Assembly: GCA_910586625.1 (NCBI GenBank)
Contig: CAJUIZ010000004.1
Coordinates: forward strand, 88,419 to 152,418
Reading direction: 5' to 3'
Source: an uncultured Christensenellaceae bacterium
GTDB lineage: Bacteria; Bacillota; Clostridia; Christensenellales; CAG-314
Length of the DNA: 64,000 nt
A program made the translations under genes and the position numbers. Under the pieces are notes generated by a model. That model was not told the origin of the DNA and did no database searches. It worked only from the letters and a program-made list of their open reading frames with translations. How positions within the stretch are numbered: position 1 is the first letter of the stretch; each line of letters opens with the position of its first letter. Positions 33,744-42,767 of this stretch are shown in pieces.

Positions 33744-34031
33744 ATGAAAATTTCACCGACCAAACGCACGGGTCGCTCGCTATTCCGCTTGTGACTTCGA
33801 TTCGCTGCGCTCATAGGCGCAAAAGCAAAACACGTTCGCGTCCAGTTTTAAGCGGTTGTCGCTGCGCTGGATTTCTCCGCTCGCTTCGCTCGGTCGAAAT
33901 GACGTAATAAAAATGTTAGTCGAAATGACATTGTTGAAAGCAAAGACATAAGAAAAAATGCGTAATGAATATTATATTTTTAGAAAGTTCCAATATGTCA
34001 ACCGCACTTCTTCACTTTTCCCTTTTACTTC
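33744..34031. other. Intergenic region with a copy of a dispersed repeat
   Basis: Between purC and nrdR. At 33871-33903 it contains TTTCTCC - inner hairpin - GGTCGAAATGAC, a divergent relative of the ACTTCTCC...GGTCGAAGTGAC elements at 47.7 and 51.1 kb; the sequence GTCGAAATGACATTGTT recurs at 33919-33935 and 51394-51410. No gene is seen. Confidence 0.5.
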
Positions 34032-34745
34032 CTACCTGCCATTCGCCGTTATGCTTTGCAGGCGGGTTAAAATTTCCCTATACTCGTGTTCGGGATTGAC
34101 TCCGTCCTGATCGAAACGGCGGAGAGTGTCCTTATCCCAAAATCTTGCGACATTGGGAGTGATTTCGTCGGCTACGACCAAGCGGTAGCCCACTCTGCCG
34201 AACTCCAACTTGAAGTCCGCGACCACTACGTCCACCTTGGACATAAAATCGACAAGCACCTTATTTACGCGCATTGCGTTGTACTGCATAACGGACATCT
34301 CTTCCTGAGTGCATAGCTCCATTGCAAAAGCGTGGTATTCGTTGATAACGGGGTCGTTAAGCGCGTCGTTTTTGTAACAAAACTCCATAACGGGGAATTT
34401 GAGTTTTTTGTGATACTCCAACCCCAAACGGTCTATCATACTGCCCGCGGAATAGTTGCGGACAACTACTTCGACGGGAATCATCTCGGCGCGCTTGACA
34501 ATCATCTCGTTGTCGGAATGCTTCTCGACAAAGTGAGTGAGAATGTTGTTGTCGTTGAGTTCTTTCATTAAAATAGCGTTGATTTCGTTACAGTACCTGC
34601 CCTTGCCCTTGAAGTACAGCTTCTTTTTGGCGTGATACATCATGGCATCGTCGGAAAACTCCGCTATGGCGTGAGCAGGAACGTCGGTAGCCCACAGCTT
34701 TTTGGTTTTGCCTTCGGAAATCAAAGACCGCTTGGTATAATTCAT
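34032..34745 (-). CDS. purC: Phosphoribosylaminoimidazole-succinocarboxamide synthase
   Basis: Purine synthesis enzyme that joins CAIR and aspartate using ATP. The 237-residue protein has ISEGKTKKLW (ATP-grip start), YSAGSM, EFCYKNDALNDP and VVADFKLEFGR, VVADEITPN, all typical of PurC. It is the only pur gene in the window and lies 2 bp downstream of a glycoside-hydrolase-like gene, an unusual neighbour. The other purine genes must be elsewhere. Confidence 0.96.
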   Translation of the reverse strand: MNYTKRSLISEGKTKKLWATDVPAHAIAEFSDDAMMYHAKKKLYFKGKGRYCNEINAILMKELNDNNILTHFVEKHSDNEMIVKRAEMIPVEVVVRNYSAGSMIDRLGLEYHKKLKFPVMEFCYKNDALNDPVINEYHAFAMELCTQEEMSVMQYNAMRVNKVLVDFMSKVDVVVADFKLEFGRVGYRLVVADEITPNVARFWDKDTLRRFDQDGVNPEHEYREILTRLQSITANGR

Positions 34746-34747
34746 CG

Positions 34748-37123
34748 TTATCTCCCAACGTACTTGTATTGCAACTCTATCGTTTTATTGGCGGGAACGG
34801 TCAAATCGAACGCAGTTTTGCCGTCCGGCTTATTAGACAAATTGGTTTTGAGCAGTTTTTTGGCGTGTTCGGGAAGGCGAAGCTTGACTTTCGCTTCCTT
34901 CTTGCTGTCTAACCTTATTATAAGCAAGTTCTTGTCGCCGTCGAGAGAGCACGAAACGTTGACGCCGTTTTCCGCAGCAAAGTCGGAGAAGCTGACATTG
35001 GTCCATTCGCTCGGCAACGCGGGGAGTATTCGGATAACGTCTCCGCGCGAATACATAAGCATTTGCTGCACGACGTTTGCAAACACCATATTGGCGTGCA
35101 ATTGAACGGGAGTCCATACGCCGCTGCCGCATATGCCCATTCCGCGCCAGTCCTTATCCAACAATACGAGATTGTTGATAGCGCAGCCGCGCACCGCGTT
35201 GTTAAGACACAAATTAGCCTTGTTGCCGTCGCCCAAACGCGCGTACACCGAGCCCAAAACCGTCATATTGTAGCTATTTTGCGACGACGGCTCGGCGCGC
35301 TTTTTGTCGGCGGTAGCCAAGTAACGCTCTACCGTTTCTCCGTCGGAATCCATATCTACATCGTTGCCGAAATAGGCGTTATAAAGCGTGCCGTTGGATA
35401 TTCCCGTGTAATCGACGGATATAATGGAATTGACGAACTCCTTGAAAGTACCGTCGCTTTGCAGCTGCTGTTCGGGGACGTCGCGGACGAACTTTTCCCA
35501 CAAGTCGAAATCGCCCTTGACGTTGCATTCCTTACACGCTTGAATAAGATTTGTAAACAAGTCCTTGCAAAGAGCGAAATCCAACGCGCTGTTTTTGGCA
35601 ATGACGGGACGGTCTGTAATCTTGTAGCTGTCCGCAACGCGCATGGGCAATGCGGACGGGCTTATTTCCAACCCCGAAGGAGTATATTTCAAAAAGTCTT
35701 CGTAGAACAAAGCCGCTTCCTTCATAAACGGAATAAGGCGTGTTTTTAGGAATTTTACATTTTGACTGATTTTGGCGTACTTGTAGTAGAAATTTGCAAG
35801 CCACGCCGCGCAGCCTGTAAAATGGATGGCAAACGTGTCGGTGCTGCCCAGCCTGCCCGTATTGGGGGCGGATATGACGGGGACGACTATTCCGCGGCAG
35901 CCGAACAGCCGCTGCGCATTGTTGCAGTAGTCGCCGACGTTCCTTTCGAAATAGTCGAAGGTTTTTTCCAAATTCGAATACATATTGCCCTGCAAGGTAT
36001 GCAAATATGTCATTTGCAACTCGCCCGAAACGCATCTGAACGCCCTGTACGGCTTGTAACAGCCGTTCCACAATCCCACGGGTGACAACGTATTGCCGTC
36101 GTCCGTCGTGCCCGCGACCATAAGATAACGGGAAAATTTGTAAATTTTTTCCGCAAGACGCGGGGGCATTTTGCCTGCGTCGGCTTCTAACAGAAGGTCT
36201 TCGATGGTGCTGTCTTCCTTGTTATCCAGACGGACCTGAACGGAATTGTACAGCTTGGAATGCAGCGCGGCGTGCGATTTTAGCAGTTTGTCGTAGCCGT
36301 CCTTTATGCCGTTGAGTTGAGTTTTGAGATTGCTCCATTCGCGTTCGCGCGAGCCGTTGGTAAAGGTTTTGAGCAGAATATAAACCGATTGCGCGTTGGT
36401 TATTTCCACATAGTCCTTTTCCGGACGGACGCTTCCGCCGAGAACGTTGAGCTTGGCTACAACGCCGTAGTCGGTGCCGTTGTCGTCGTTACGTGCGGAA
36501 AATGTTATATATTGCTTGTCGTAGCTGCATGAAACGCCTTCGGGCATATTGCAAATGCCTTCGTAGGTGCGCGCGTTTACGCGGTGAGTAAGCGAAGCGA
36601 ACAGCTTACAGCTGATTGTTCCGCCGCCCTGCTTGGTTATGCGGTACGCGACCAAATTGTCCGCGCGGGACACGAAGATATCGCGCTTGTAGGTCGTACC
36701 GGATACGGCGTACGAAACGTTGGCTTCGCCCCTTTCCATATCCAACGAACGTTTGTAATCGGTAGTTATTTCCGAATGGGAAAAACGCAGGTCGAGCTCG
36801 CACAGCGGCAGCGGATACTCCGCCTGCGGATGGAAGCTCTTTTGTTCCAACGCGGTAGGCAATACCTTTTGCGCGTCCATAAACGAACCGTTATCTATAA
36901 GTTTGCGCGCGTCCTTGATTTTGACGGAAACGTCGGGCACGACCGTTGTGCGTCCCATCCAGTACAGCGCGGCGTCATTGACGAGTATCTTCTCTTCCGA
37001 AGCTCCGCCGTAGACGTTTGCGCCTATTTTTCCGTTGCCGAGATATAAGCCTTCGCGCCATTTTTCTCCCCACCATCTTGCGGGGGTGCAAAATCTCAAT
37101 ACGTTAGAAAACTTGTCTGCCAT
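34748..37123 (-). CDS. Divergent GH95-like glycoside hydrolase
   Basis: A 791-residue protein with GH95 layout: N-terminal beta-domain (GLYLGNGKIGANVYGGASEE, about 25-45), an (alpha/alpha)6 barrel centre and a C-terminal beta part ending in the family-typical ILPALPSEW. Known GH95 members are alpha-L-fucosidases or alpha-galactosidases. The barrel motif that normally carries the two catalytic Asn after the conserved LWN is replaced (WNGCYKPYRAFRCVSGEL), so activity on fucosides is doubtful. There is no signal peptide, hence cytoplasmic. The ATG at 37123 has TAGGTGA upstream. It is co-transcribed with purC. Confidence 0.75.
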   Translation of the reverse strand: MADKFSNVLRFCTPARWWGEKWREGLYLGNGKIGANVYGGASEEKILVNDAALYWMGRTTVVPDVSVKIKDARKLIDNGSFMDAQKVLPTALEQKSFHPQAEYPLPLCELDLRFSHSEITTDYKRSLDMERGEANVSYAVSGTTYKRDIFVSRADNLVAYRITKQGGGTISCKLFASLTHRVNARTYEGICNMPEGVSCSYDKQYITFSARNDDNGTDYGVVAKLNVLGGSVRPEKDYVEITNAQSVYILLKTFTNGSREREWSNLKTQLNGIKDGYDKLLKSHAALHSKLYNSVQVRLDNKEDSTIEDLLLEADAGKMPPRLAEKIYKFSRYLMVAGTTDDGNTLSPVGLWNGCYKPYRAFRCVSGELQMTYLHTLQGNMYSNLEKTFDYFERNVGDYCNNAQRLFGCRGIVVPVISAPNTGRLGSTDTFAIHFTGCAAWLANFYYKYAKISQNVKFLKTRLIPFMKEAALFYEDFLKYTPSGLEISPSALPMRVADSYKITDRPVIAKNSALDFALCKDLFTNLIQACKECNVKGDFDLWEKFVRDVPEQQLQSDGTFKEFVNSIISVDYTGISNGTLYNAYFGNDVDMDSDGETVERYLATADKKRAEPSSQNSYNMTVLGSVYARLGDGNKANLCLNNAVRGCAINNLVLLDKDWRGMGICGSGVWTPVQLHANMVFANVVQQMLMYSRGDVIRILPALPSEWTNVSFSDFAAENGVNVSCSLDGDKNLLIIRLDSKKEAKVKLRLPEHAKKLLKTNLSNKPDGKTAFDLTVPANKTIELQYKYVGR

Positions 37124-37230
37124 TACCTTCACCTATACGTAAATATTTTAACTTTTACAATTACGAAATAAAAATTGCCTTAGCTTTCCGATCGCTCGGC
37201 AATTGTTACAGTTAAACCGACAATAAAAAA

Positions 37231-37270
37231 TAATCTATAATTGCCAGCATAGCTTTACAATTATAGATTA
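37231..37270 (-). terminator. AT-rich terminator after the S51 peptidase gene
   Basis: TAATCTATAATTG and CAATTATAGATTA are perfect 13-bp arms with a 14-nt loop; the minus strand then reads TTTTTTATTG. Confidence 0.75.
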
Positions 37271-37342
37271 TAGCAAAAAATCGAAGCGATGTCTATATTC
37301 TTTAAGGGTAAAAATACGCAAATTAGACAAATTTTACGTCGA

Positions 37343-38035
37343 TTACGCATTAAAAAACTCTATTTCTACCGCGCCCTGCGCGTTACGCTTTACGCGCTGC
37401 ACCCGCCCCATTACCGTTATTTTGTTTCCGTCAGCGATAAGACCGCCTTCGTGCCATATTTGGTAGACGGGCTTGTTAAGCTCGCGCGCCGCCCGTTCGG
37501 TACATTCGTTTTGCAAATCGGTTGCAAGATAGTGAACTTCCAAATCCAACCCCGTAACCATTCCCAGCCCGTTGTACACGCCGTAGCGGTCGTAATCTTC
37601 GTCGGGAGTTATATGATATTCGTCCAATTGCAGCATAGCTCCCGCCGACGCACCCATAACCACGCCGTCGAATTGGCGCACTGCTTGCGTAATACCCAAT
37701 TCTTCCATACGGGCGATTGCCTTTTCAGGCATTCCGCCAGTAAAAAAGAGTAACGTGGATTCTTGAATTTGTTTGATATAATCGCCGCCGTCATACGGAT
37801 TGAGCCACTTGACGTCCTGCTCCTTATATCCGTACGCAAGGAACGGACGCAGAATATTGTCGTATTTTTCGCCGCCTTTGCCGTAAACGGACAGCCAACT
37901 GGCGTTATCCCAAGCCTGACTTTCGCGGTAGGCAAGCGGGACGATTAAAACGCGTCTGTTTTTCACAATACCTTCCAAGCTGCCGTACGCCCATTCGCCG
38001 TCGAAATTATAGTAGTTTAATAATACGTTAATCAT
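37343..38035 (-). CDS. Peptidase S51 (dipeptidase E-like) family protein
   Basis: Class I glutamine-amidotransferase-like fold with a serine nucleophile. GASAGAM places Ser130 in the nucleophile elbow; FFTGGMPEKA precedes it and a later HEGG may supply His. The 230-residue length fits the family, which includes PepE (Asp-X dipeptides) and cyanophycinase. The exact substrate is unknown. It follows pyrimidine-nucleoside phosphorylase by 56 bp and may share its transcript. Confidence 0.82.
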   Translation of the reverse strand: MINVLLNYYNFDGEWAYGSLEGIVKNRRVLIVPLAYRESQAWDNASWLSVYGKGGEKYDNILRPFLAYGYKEQDVKWLNPYDGGDYIKQIQESTLLFFTGGMPEKAIARMEELGITQAVRQFDGVVMGASAGAMLQLDEYHITPDEDYDRYGVYNGLGMVTGLDLEVHYLATDLQNECTERAARELNKPVYQIWHEGGLIADGNKITVMGRVQRVKRNAQGAVEIEFFNA

Positions 38036-38091
38036 AGTTTATTTTGTTAAGAGCTTTTATTTTTTACAAGCTTTTGTATTGTTTTAGATTT

Positions 38092-39405
38092 TTAATAAAG
38101 AGTAACTCCGTTTTTGTCGACGTAGGCGTAGGCAATCTTGTGTTCCGCAGGCTTGTCGCCGCCGATAAATACGGAGTTGGAAATGAGCGTCTTGGCTTCG
38201 TCCAATCCCTTGCCGTTGTGGTATACTTCGCACAACACGTCGCCCTTATTTACCTTACTGCCGATTGCGACCTGCATAACTACGCCGACGGAAAAGTCGA
38301 TAACGTCGCTCTTGGTCATACGTCCGCCGCCCAAATGAGTTACGGCTCTGCCTATGTCGGCAGCCGCCATACCCGTAACGTAGCCGTCCTTATCCGCCAA
38401 TACCGCGTCCCTTTGTCCCAAAGCAAATTTATCGGGATTGTGAATATAGCTTTCGTCGCCGTGCTGCGCCGTTACCATTTCCGCAAATTTATTGAGAGCA
38501 TTGCCGCTGTCTATCGCCCGTTGGAACGCTTGTTCCGCAGACTTTTCGTCGTACTTGCCCGTTAATGCAAGAAGCTTAACGGCAACTTCGCGGATTTCGT
38601 AATACAAACGGTTCTTTTTGCCGTTTAATACGTCTATTATGCCGACGATTTCCAGACTGTTGCCTACGTGGTCGGACAAGGGCTGCTGCATATCGGTAAT
38701 GAGCGCGCCGATACGTTTGCCCGCGAGAGTGCCGATAGCGACCATCTTTTCGGCAAGTTCCAACGCACTTTCGGGAGTAGGCATAAACGCCCCGCTACCG
38801 TACTTGACGTCGAGAAGTATAGTATCCGCGCCGGAAGCTAACTTCTTGCTCATTATGCTGCTGCAAATAAGCGGTATGGCGTTAACCGTACCCGTTACGT
38901 CGCGCAAGGCGTAAATCTTTTTGTCCGCGGGCGCAAGATTGGCCGTTTGCCCGATTACCGCGCAGCCTACCTTTTTTACGACGCCGAAAAACTCGTCTTC
39001 CGAAAGCGCGGTGTCGAAGCCCGGTATACTTTCTAACTTATCGATTGTTCCGCCTGTAAAGCCCAAGCCCCTGCCGCTCATCTTGGCGACGAACACCCCG
39101 CAGCAGGCGAGAATGGGCGCGAGCGCAAGCGTAGTCGAGTCGCCTATGCCGCCCGTCGAATGTTTGTCTACCACCGTGCCGCCAAGCGAAGACATATCCA
39201 CAACGTCGCCCGAACGGAGCATTGCGTCGGTAAGAGCGAAAGTCTCGCCGTCCGTCATTCCGTTTAGGAGTATCGCCATTAACAGCGCCGAAGCCTGATA
39301 GTCGGGTATTTCGCCCTTGGTAAAACCTTCGACAAAATAGTTTATTTCTTCGGCGGAGAGTTCTTGCTTGATTTTTTTCTTTTCGATAATATCCAATATC
39401 GTCAT
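38092..39405 (-). CDS. pdp: Pyrimidine-nucleoside phosphorylase
   Basis: Splits uridine, thymidine and deoxyuridine with phosphate for base and (deoxy)ribose-1-phosphate salvage. The 437-residue protein has the family signature region SGRGLGFTGGTIDKLESIPG and KHSTGGIGD (phosphate loop), plus the all-alpha N-terminal domain. It is closer to the broad-specificity Bacillota Pdp than to DeoA of enterobacteria, but the distinction is inferred. TAAGGAA lies upstream of the ATG. Confidence 0.94.
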   Translation of the reverse strand: MTILDIIEKKKIKQELSAEEINYFVEGFTKGEIPDYQASALLMAILLNGMTDGETFALTDAMLRSGDVVDMSSLGGTVVDKHSTGGIGDSTTLALAPILACCGVFVAKMSGRGLGFTGGTIDKLESIPGFDTALSEDEFFGVVKKVGCAVIGQTANLAPADKKIYALRDVTGTVNAIPLICSSIMSKKLASGADTILLDVKYGSGAFMPTPESALELAEKMVAIGTLAGKRIGALITDMQQPLSDHVGNSLEIVGIIDVLNGKKNRLYYEIREVAVKLLALTGKYDEKSAEQAFQRAIDSGNALNKFAEMVTAQHGDESYIHNPDKFALGQRDAVLADKDGYVTGMAAADIGRAVTHLGGGRMTKSDVIDFSVGVVMQVAIGSKVNKGDVLCEVYHNGKGLDEAKTLISNSVFIGGDKPAEHKIAYAYVDKNGVTLY

Positions 39406-39606
39406 AAAGTGAATTTTCCTTATTATAAATTTATTAAAAAGAGACTATATTTTAACACTTTTTTGCGGTAATTACAATAGTAATACGAAAAATTTTTGCA
39501 AAGATTCGACAGCTTTTTGCAAGCGGTAAAGCACCGAGCGCACGCAACTTACAAAGCGCGGGCAGAATACACACAAAAGTGGCTCGACGCCGAGCTTTGT
39601 AAAAAG

Positions 39607-39634
39607 AAAATCTCCCGATATTCGAGAGATTTTC
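39607..39634 (-). terminator. Terminator after the CvpA-like gene
   Basis: AAAATCTCCCG and TCGAGAGATTTT pair with one mismatch around a short loop; the minus strand continues TTTTCTTTTT. Confidence 0.75.
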
Positions 39635-39676
39635 GATGCGTAAAAATTACGCGAACTATTCGAATGTTGATATACT

Positions 39677-40948
39677 TCAGTTTGCGGAGCTAAGTCCGAA
39701 AAATTCCTTGACCTGAGCTATCTTGGACGCGTCGTAAGTGTTGTCCGTTTCGTACTTGGCGATTATTTCCGAAGCCTTCGCTTTCTGCTCGTCGCCCAAC
39801 TTCAAATCGATTTCGCCCGTGCTGGTAAGCAGGGGAATAATAAGGTTGCTTTCCGTCACCTTCTTTACTATGTTTTCCGCGTCCTGCTCCGTTATGGTAT
39901 CGGTTTTAGAGGCGTATACGGAAAGGTCGGTTATAATCTGTCCTTCGACAGCAAAGTCAACCGTAGTAAAGTCAATTACTGTAACGTCGATGGGAAGATC
40001 GGGCGGCAGCATACTTTCCGCTACGCTTTCCACCACTCTGTTGAGCGTTTTGCGCGACTCGTCGTTGAGATTTTTGTTAATATCGTCCAACATATCGAAA
40101 ACTTCCTTGATGTCGTCGGCGCAGCCTACTATGCCGTTCGTACCGAAGTTGATATTGCTGAATTTTTCGGCGTTTTTAGCTAATTTGAGCAAGCCGGATA
40201 CCGCGTCCATCTGCCCCTTTAGCGTAATTTTTTCCGTTTCGCCGTCTTCGTTGGTCATTTTAACCGAAGCAACCAAGTCAAAAGCCTTGTCGCCGAATTT
40301 GCTGTACATTTTGCTTATGCCCGACTGCTTATACTCGTTAATCGACGTAATCAATTGGCTGATATCGGCGGCGGACTGTTGACCGTCGCCCGACGCATTG
40401 CCGTCTGCTTCCGCCGTAAGGAATATCGACGCGTTGGTTTCAGGCTGCTCCTGCTCCATAGCCGCCATTACGTTGCCGACATTGACAAACAATCCGTTTA
40501 GAATTACGCACATAACAAACGCTACTGCCACGCCTTGAACCGCGCCTACTATACCGCCTACGAGAGCGTGCTTTTTCTTGCCCTTCTTGACGAAAATCTT
40601 CAATATTGGGAACAAAATAGCCCAAGTTACGAACAAAAGCAGTCCGAAGCAAAGCAAGAAAGATACGACGGAAATGATAACCGTTACCAACGGCATTATA
40701 GCGTCGCCCATTCCCTGCATTTGGGCGGGCAGCATACCGATAATCATTTGCTCTACCGTTTGTCCTTGAATATCGGTCTTCATAAGAAGTCCCGTTACGA
40801 CATCCTTCAAAAAATACGCGCCTACTACGCACAGCAAAACCAGCAGTAAACGCAGAACCGCACGACGCGAACCGCGCAGAAGTCCCAACAACAGACCTAC
40901 CGCTACGGTCGTTATCGTTACGATAAGGATATAAATATCTAATTTCAT
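39677..40948 (-). CDS. CvpA-like membrane protein
   Basis: A 423-residue protein. The N-terminal about 160 residues have four hydrophobic segments with the CvpA-type pattern LLGLLRGSRRAVLRL and the loop KKKHALVGGIVGAVQG. The rest is a long soluble region (about 165-423) with helical, acidic sequence that is not part of CvpA and not recognised; by topology it is probably extracytoplasmic. CvpA proteins are linked to colicin V secretion and envelope stress. AGGAGA lies upstream of the ATG. Monocistronic. Confidence 0.7.
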   Translation of the reverse strand: MKLDIYILIVTITTVAVGLLLGLLRGSRRAVLRLLLVLLCVVGAYFLKDVVTGLLMKTDIQGQTVEQMIIGMLPAQMQGMGDAIMPLVTVIISVVSFLLCFGLLLFVTWAILFPILKIFVKKGKKKHALVGGIVGAVQGVAVAFVMCVILNGLFVNVGNVMAAMEQEQPETNASIFLTAEADGNASGDGQQSAADISQLITSINEYKQSGISKMYSKFGDKAFDLVASVKMTNEDGETEKITLKGQMDAVSGLLKLAKNAEKFSNINFGTNGIVGCADDIKEVFDMLDDINKNLNDESRKTLNRVVESVAESMLPPDLPIDVTVIDFTTVDFAVEGQIITDLSVYASKTDTITEQDAENIVKKVTESNLIIPLLTSTGEIDLKLGDEQKAKASEIIAKYETDNTYDASKIAQVKEFFGLSSAN

Positions 40949-41092
40949 TATAATGTCGTTCTCCTATCGTGTAATATGACACTCTGTAACGCGTTTTATC
41001 TTCACGTTATTTTAGCCTATTTCGGCCGAAACTATTCTCCGTAAACAGAAAACGCCGTTACGGGTATATTATACTACCTTCAATATTATATG

Positions 41093-42565
41093 TCAAGCGT
41101 CGGCGTTCGCGTCAGAAATGTCGCAGCTTTTTGCGACTTCTCCGTCCGCTGCGGACGTTAGCCCGTCCGCTTCCGCCATTGCCGTTATATCCGCCGTCGG
41201 AAACGCGACGGAAGCGTTCAGCTTGGCGGACACGCGTTTGATTGTCGGGAAATACATAATCAGGAATATCGCCAAGGTAAGCACCCAACTGACGGGATAC
41301 ACCCAATATAATGCCGACGGAGTATTGACAAAACGGCAGACGGTGTTAACCCACAGTATTCGGAACAGACAGCTGCCCGAAAGACACACCACCATAGCCG
41401 ACGTAGACTTGCCCAGTCCGCGCATAGTGTTGCTCATTACGTACATAAGCCCGCAAATAAAATGCGTAGTCGACACTATTACCGCCCTATTCCACGCGTA
41501 TTCCACTTCGGCGGGATTGTCCGTCATGATACTTGCGATTGGGCGCAGCAAAAGCAAAACGATTGAGCCCGTTACTATACCCACAACCGTTGAAACAAGC
41601 AGCGACTGCCAAACGGTGCGTTTAATGCGGTCTATCTTTTTTGCGCCGAGATTTTGACTGACGAATGCCATACACGACAGCGAAATTCCGTCCGTTGCGT
41701 TATAAATCAATCCGTCGAATTGCGACGCTATCGTATTGCCGTTTACCGCAACGTCGCCGAAGGAATTGACAGACGACTGAATTACTACGTTGGAAAGCGA
41801 AAACAAACAGCCTTGAAGCCCTGCGGGCAGACCGATTTTGAGCATTTCGAGAAATTCCGCCTTGAAAATGCGTAATTTCTTAAAATCCAAATGAGCGTAG
41901 CCTTTGCTGCGAATAATGCTGACCAACGCCAACGTTACAGAAATAAGCTGCGACGTAACCGTCGCCACCGCAACGCCGACAACGCCTAACCGAAGCCAAT
42001 AGGTCAGCATAAAGTTAAGTCCGACGTTGAATATTCCCGCAATCACCAAATAAATAAGCGGACGCAACGTGTCGCCTACGGCGCGCATAATGGACGCGCA
42101 AAAATTGTACAGCAAAATTATCGGCATACCGAGAAAGTATATCTGCATATACGTCGTAGCGTCGTCTAACAAATTGGACGGACAAGCCATCCAAGACAAA
42201 AATATCCTTGCGCAAAAGAAACCGACTACGGCAAGAACTACGCCGACGACAACTGCAATAAGCATAGACATACCGACAACTTTTTCGGCGCGATCCTTTT
42301 CGCCCGCACCCACAAACCGCGCCACAAGCACGTTTGCGCTGACCGACAGACCTACGAATAGTCCGATAATAAGATTGATAAGCGCGTTTGTCGCGCCGAC
42401 GGAACCTACGTCGTAGCCCGCAATACCAAGCACCATTACATCGGTAAAATTAAAAAGCAGTTGCAAAATGTTCGTCGCCATTAAAGGCAACGCGTAAATT
42501 ATCAACTGCGTAAATATAGGACCTACCGTTAGGTTCTTTTCGTACTTGCCGACTTTTGACTGCAT
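41093..42565 (-). CDS. MATE-family efflux transporter
   Basis: Twelve-helix cation-coupled drug/sodium antiporter family, 490 residues, with the two halves visible. Family marks: LIIYALPLMATNILQLLFNFTD near the start, ADLI-like NALINLIIG, and SQNLGAKK in the second half. The C-terminal tail is long, acidic and Ala-rich. The substrate cannot be predicted. AAGGAGAACA precedes the ATG. It shares only fold, not close sequence, with the second MATE gene at 49462. Confidence 0.92.
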   Translation of the reverse strand: MQSKVGKYEKNLTVGPIFTQLIIYALPLMATNILQLLFNFTDVMVLGIAGYDVGSVGATNALINLIIGLFVGLSVSANVLVARFVGAGEKDRAEKVVGMSMLIAVVVGVVLAVVGFFCARIFLSWMACPSNLLDDATTYMQIYFLGMPIILLYNFCASIMRAVGDTLRPLIYLVIAGIFNVGLNFMLTYWLRLGVVGVAVATVTSQLISVTLALVSIIRSKGYAHLDFKKLRIFKAEFLEMLKIGLPAGLQGCLFSLSNVVIQSSVNSFGDVAVNGNTIASQFDGLIYNATDGISLSCMAFVSQNLGAKKIDRIKRTVWQSLLVSTVVGIVTGSIVLLLLRPIASIMTDNPAEVEYAWNRAVIVSTTHFICGLMYVMSNTMRGLGKSTSAMVVCLSGSCLFRILWVNTVCRFVNTPSALYWVYPVSWVLTLAIFLIMYFPTIKRVSAKLNASVAFPTADITAMAEADGLTSAADGEVAKSCDISDANADA

Positions 42566-42711
42566 TGTTCTCCTTACGTTACGGACGCGGAAAATAATTT
42601 ATACATTCCGTTTTTCCGAAAACGACAATATTATATATCTTTAATAAAAATAAAGCAAACAAAAACGTCTATTAAAAAACGACCTTTTGCAACAAAACGT
42701 TACATCGGCAG

Positions 42712-42743
42712 AAAAAAAAATTCCCGCGGAATATCCGCGGGAA
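42712..42743 (-). terminator. Terminator of gap
   Basis: ATTCCCGCGGA and TCCGCGGGAAT form a perfect 11-bp stem; on the minus strand it is followed by nine T residues. Confidence 0.9.
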
Positions 42744-42767
42744 TAAAATCGAACGTAAGCTGCGTTA

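Noticed and set aside
33597..33794. A 65-codon plus-strand frame across the large hairpin
   Set aside because: It reads through the hairpin arms and lacks a ribosome binding site; structure is the better explanation.
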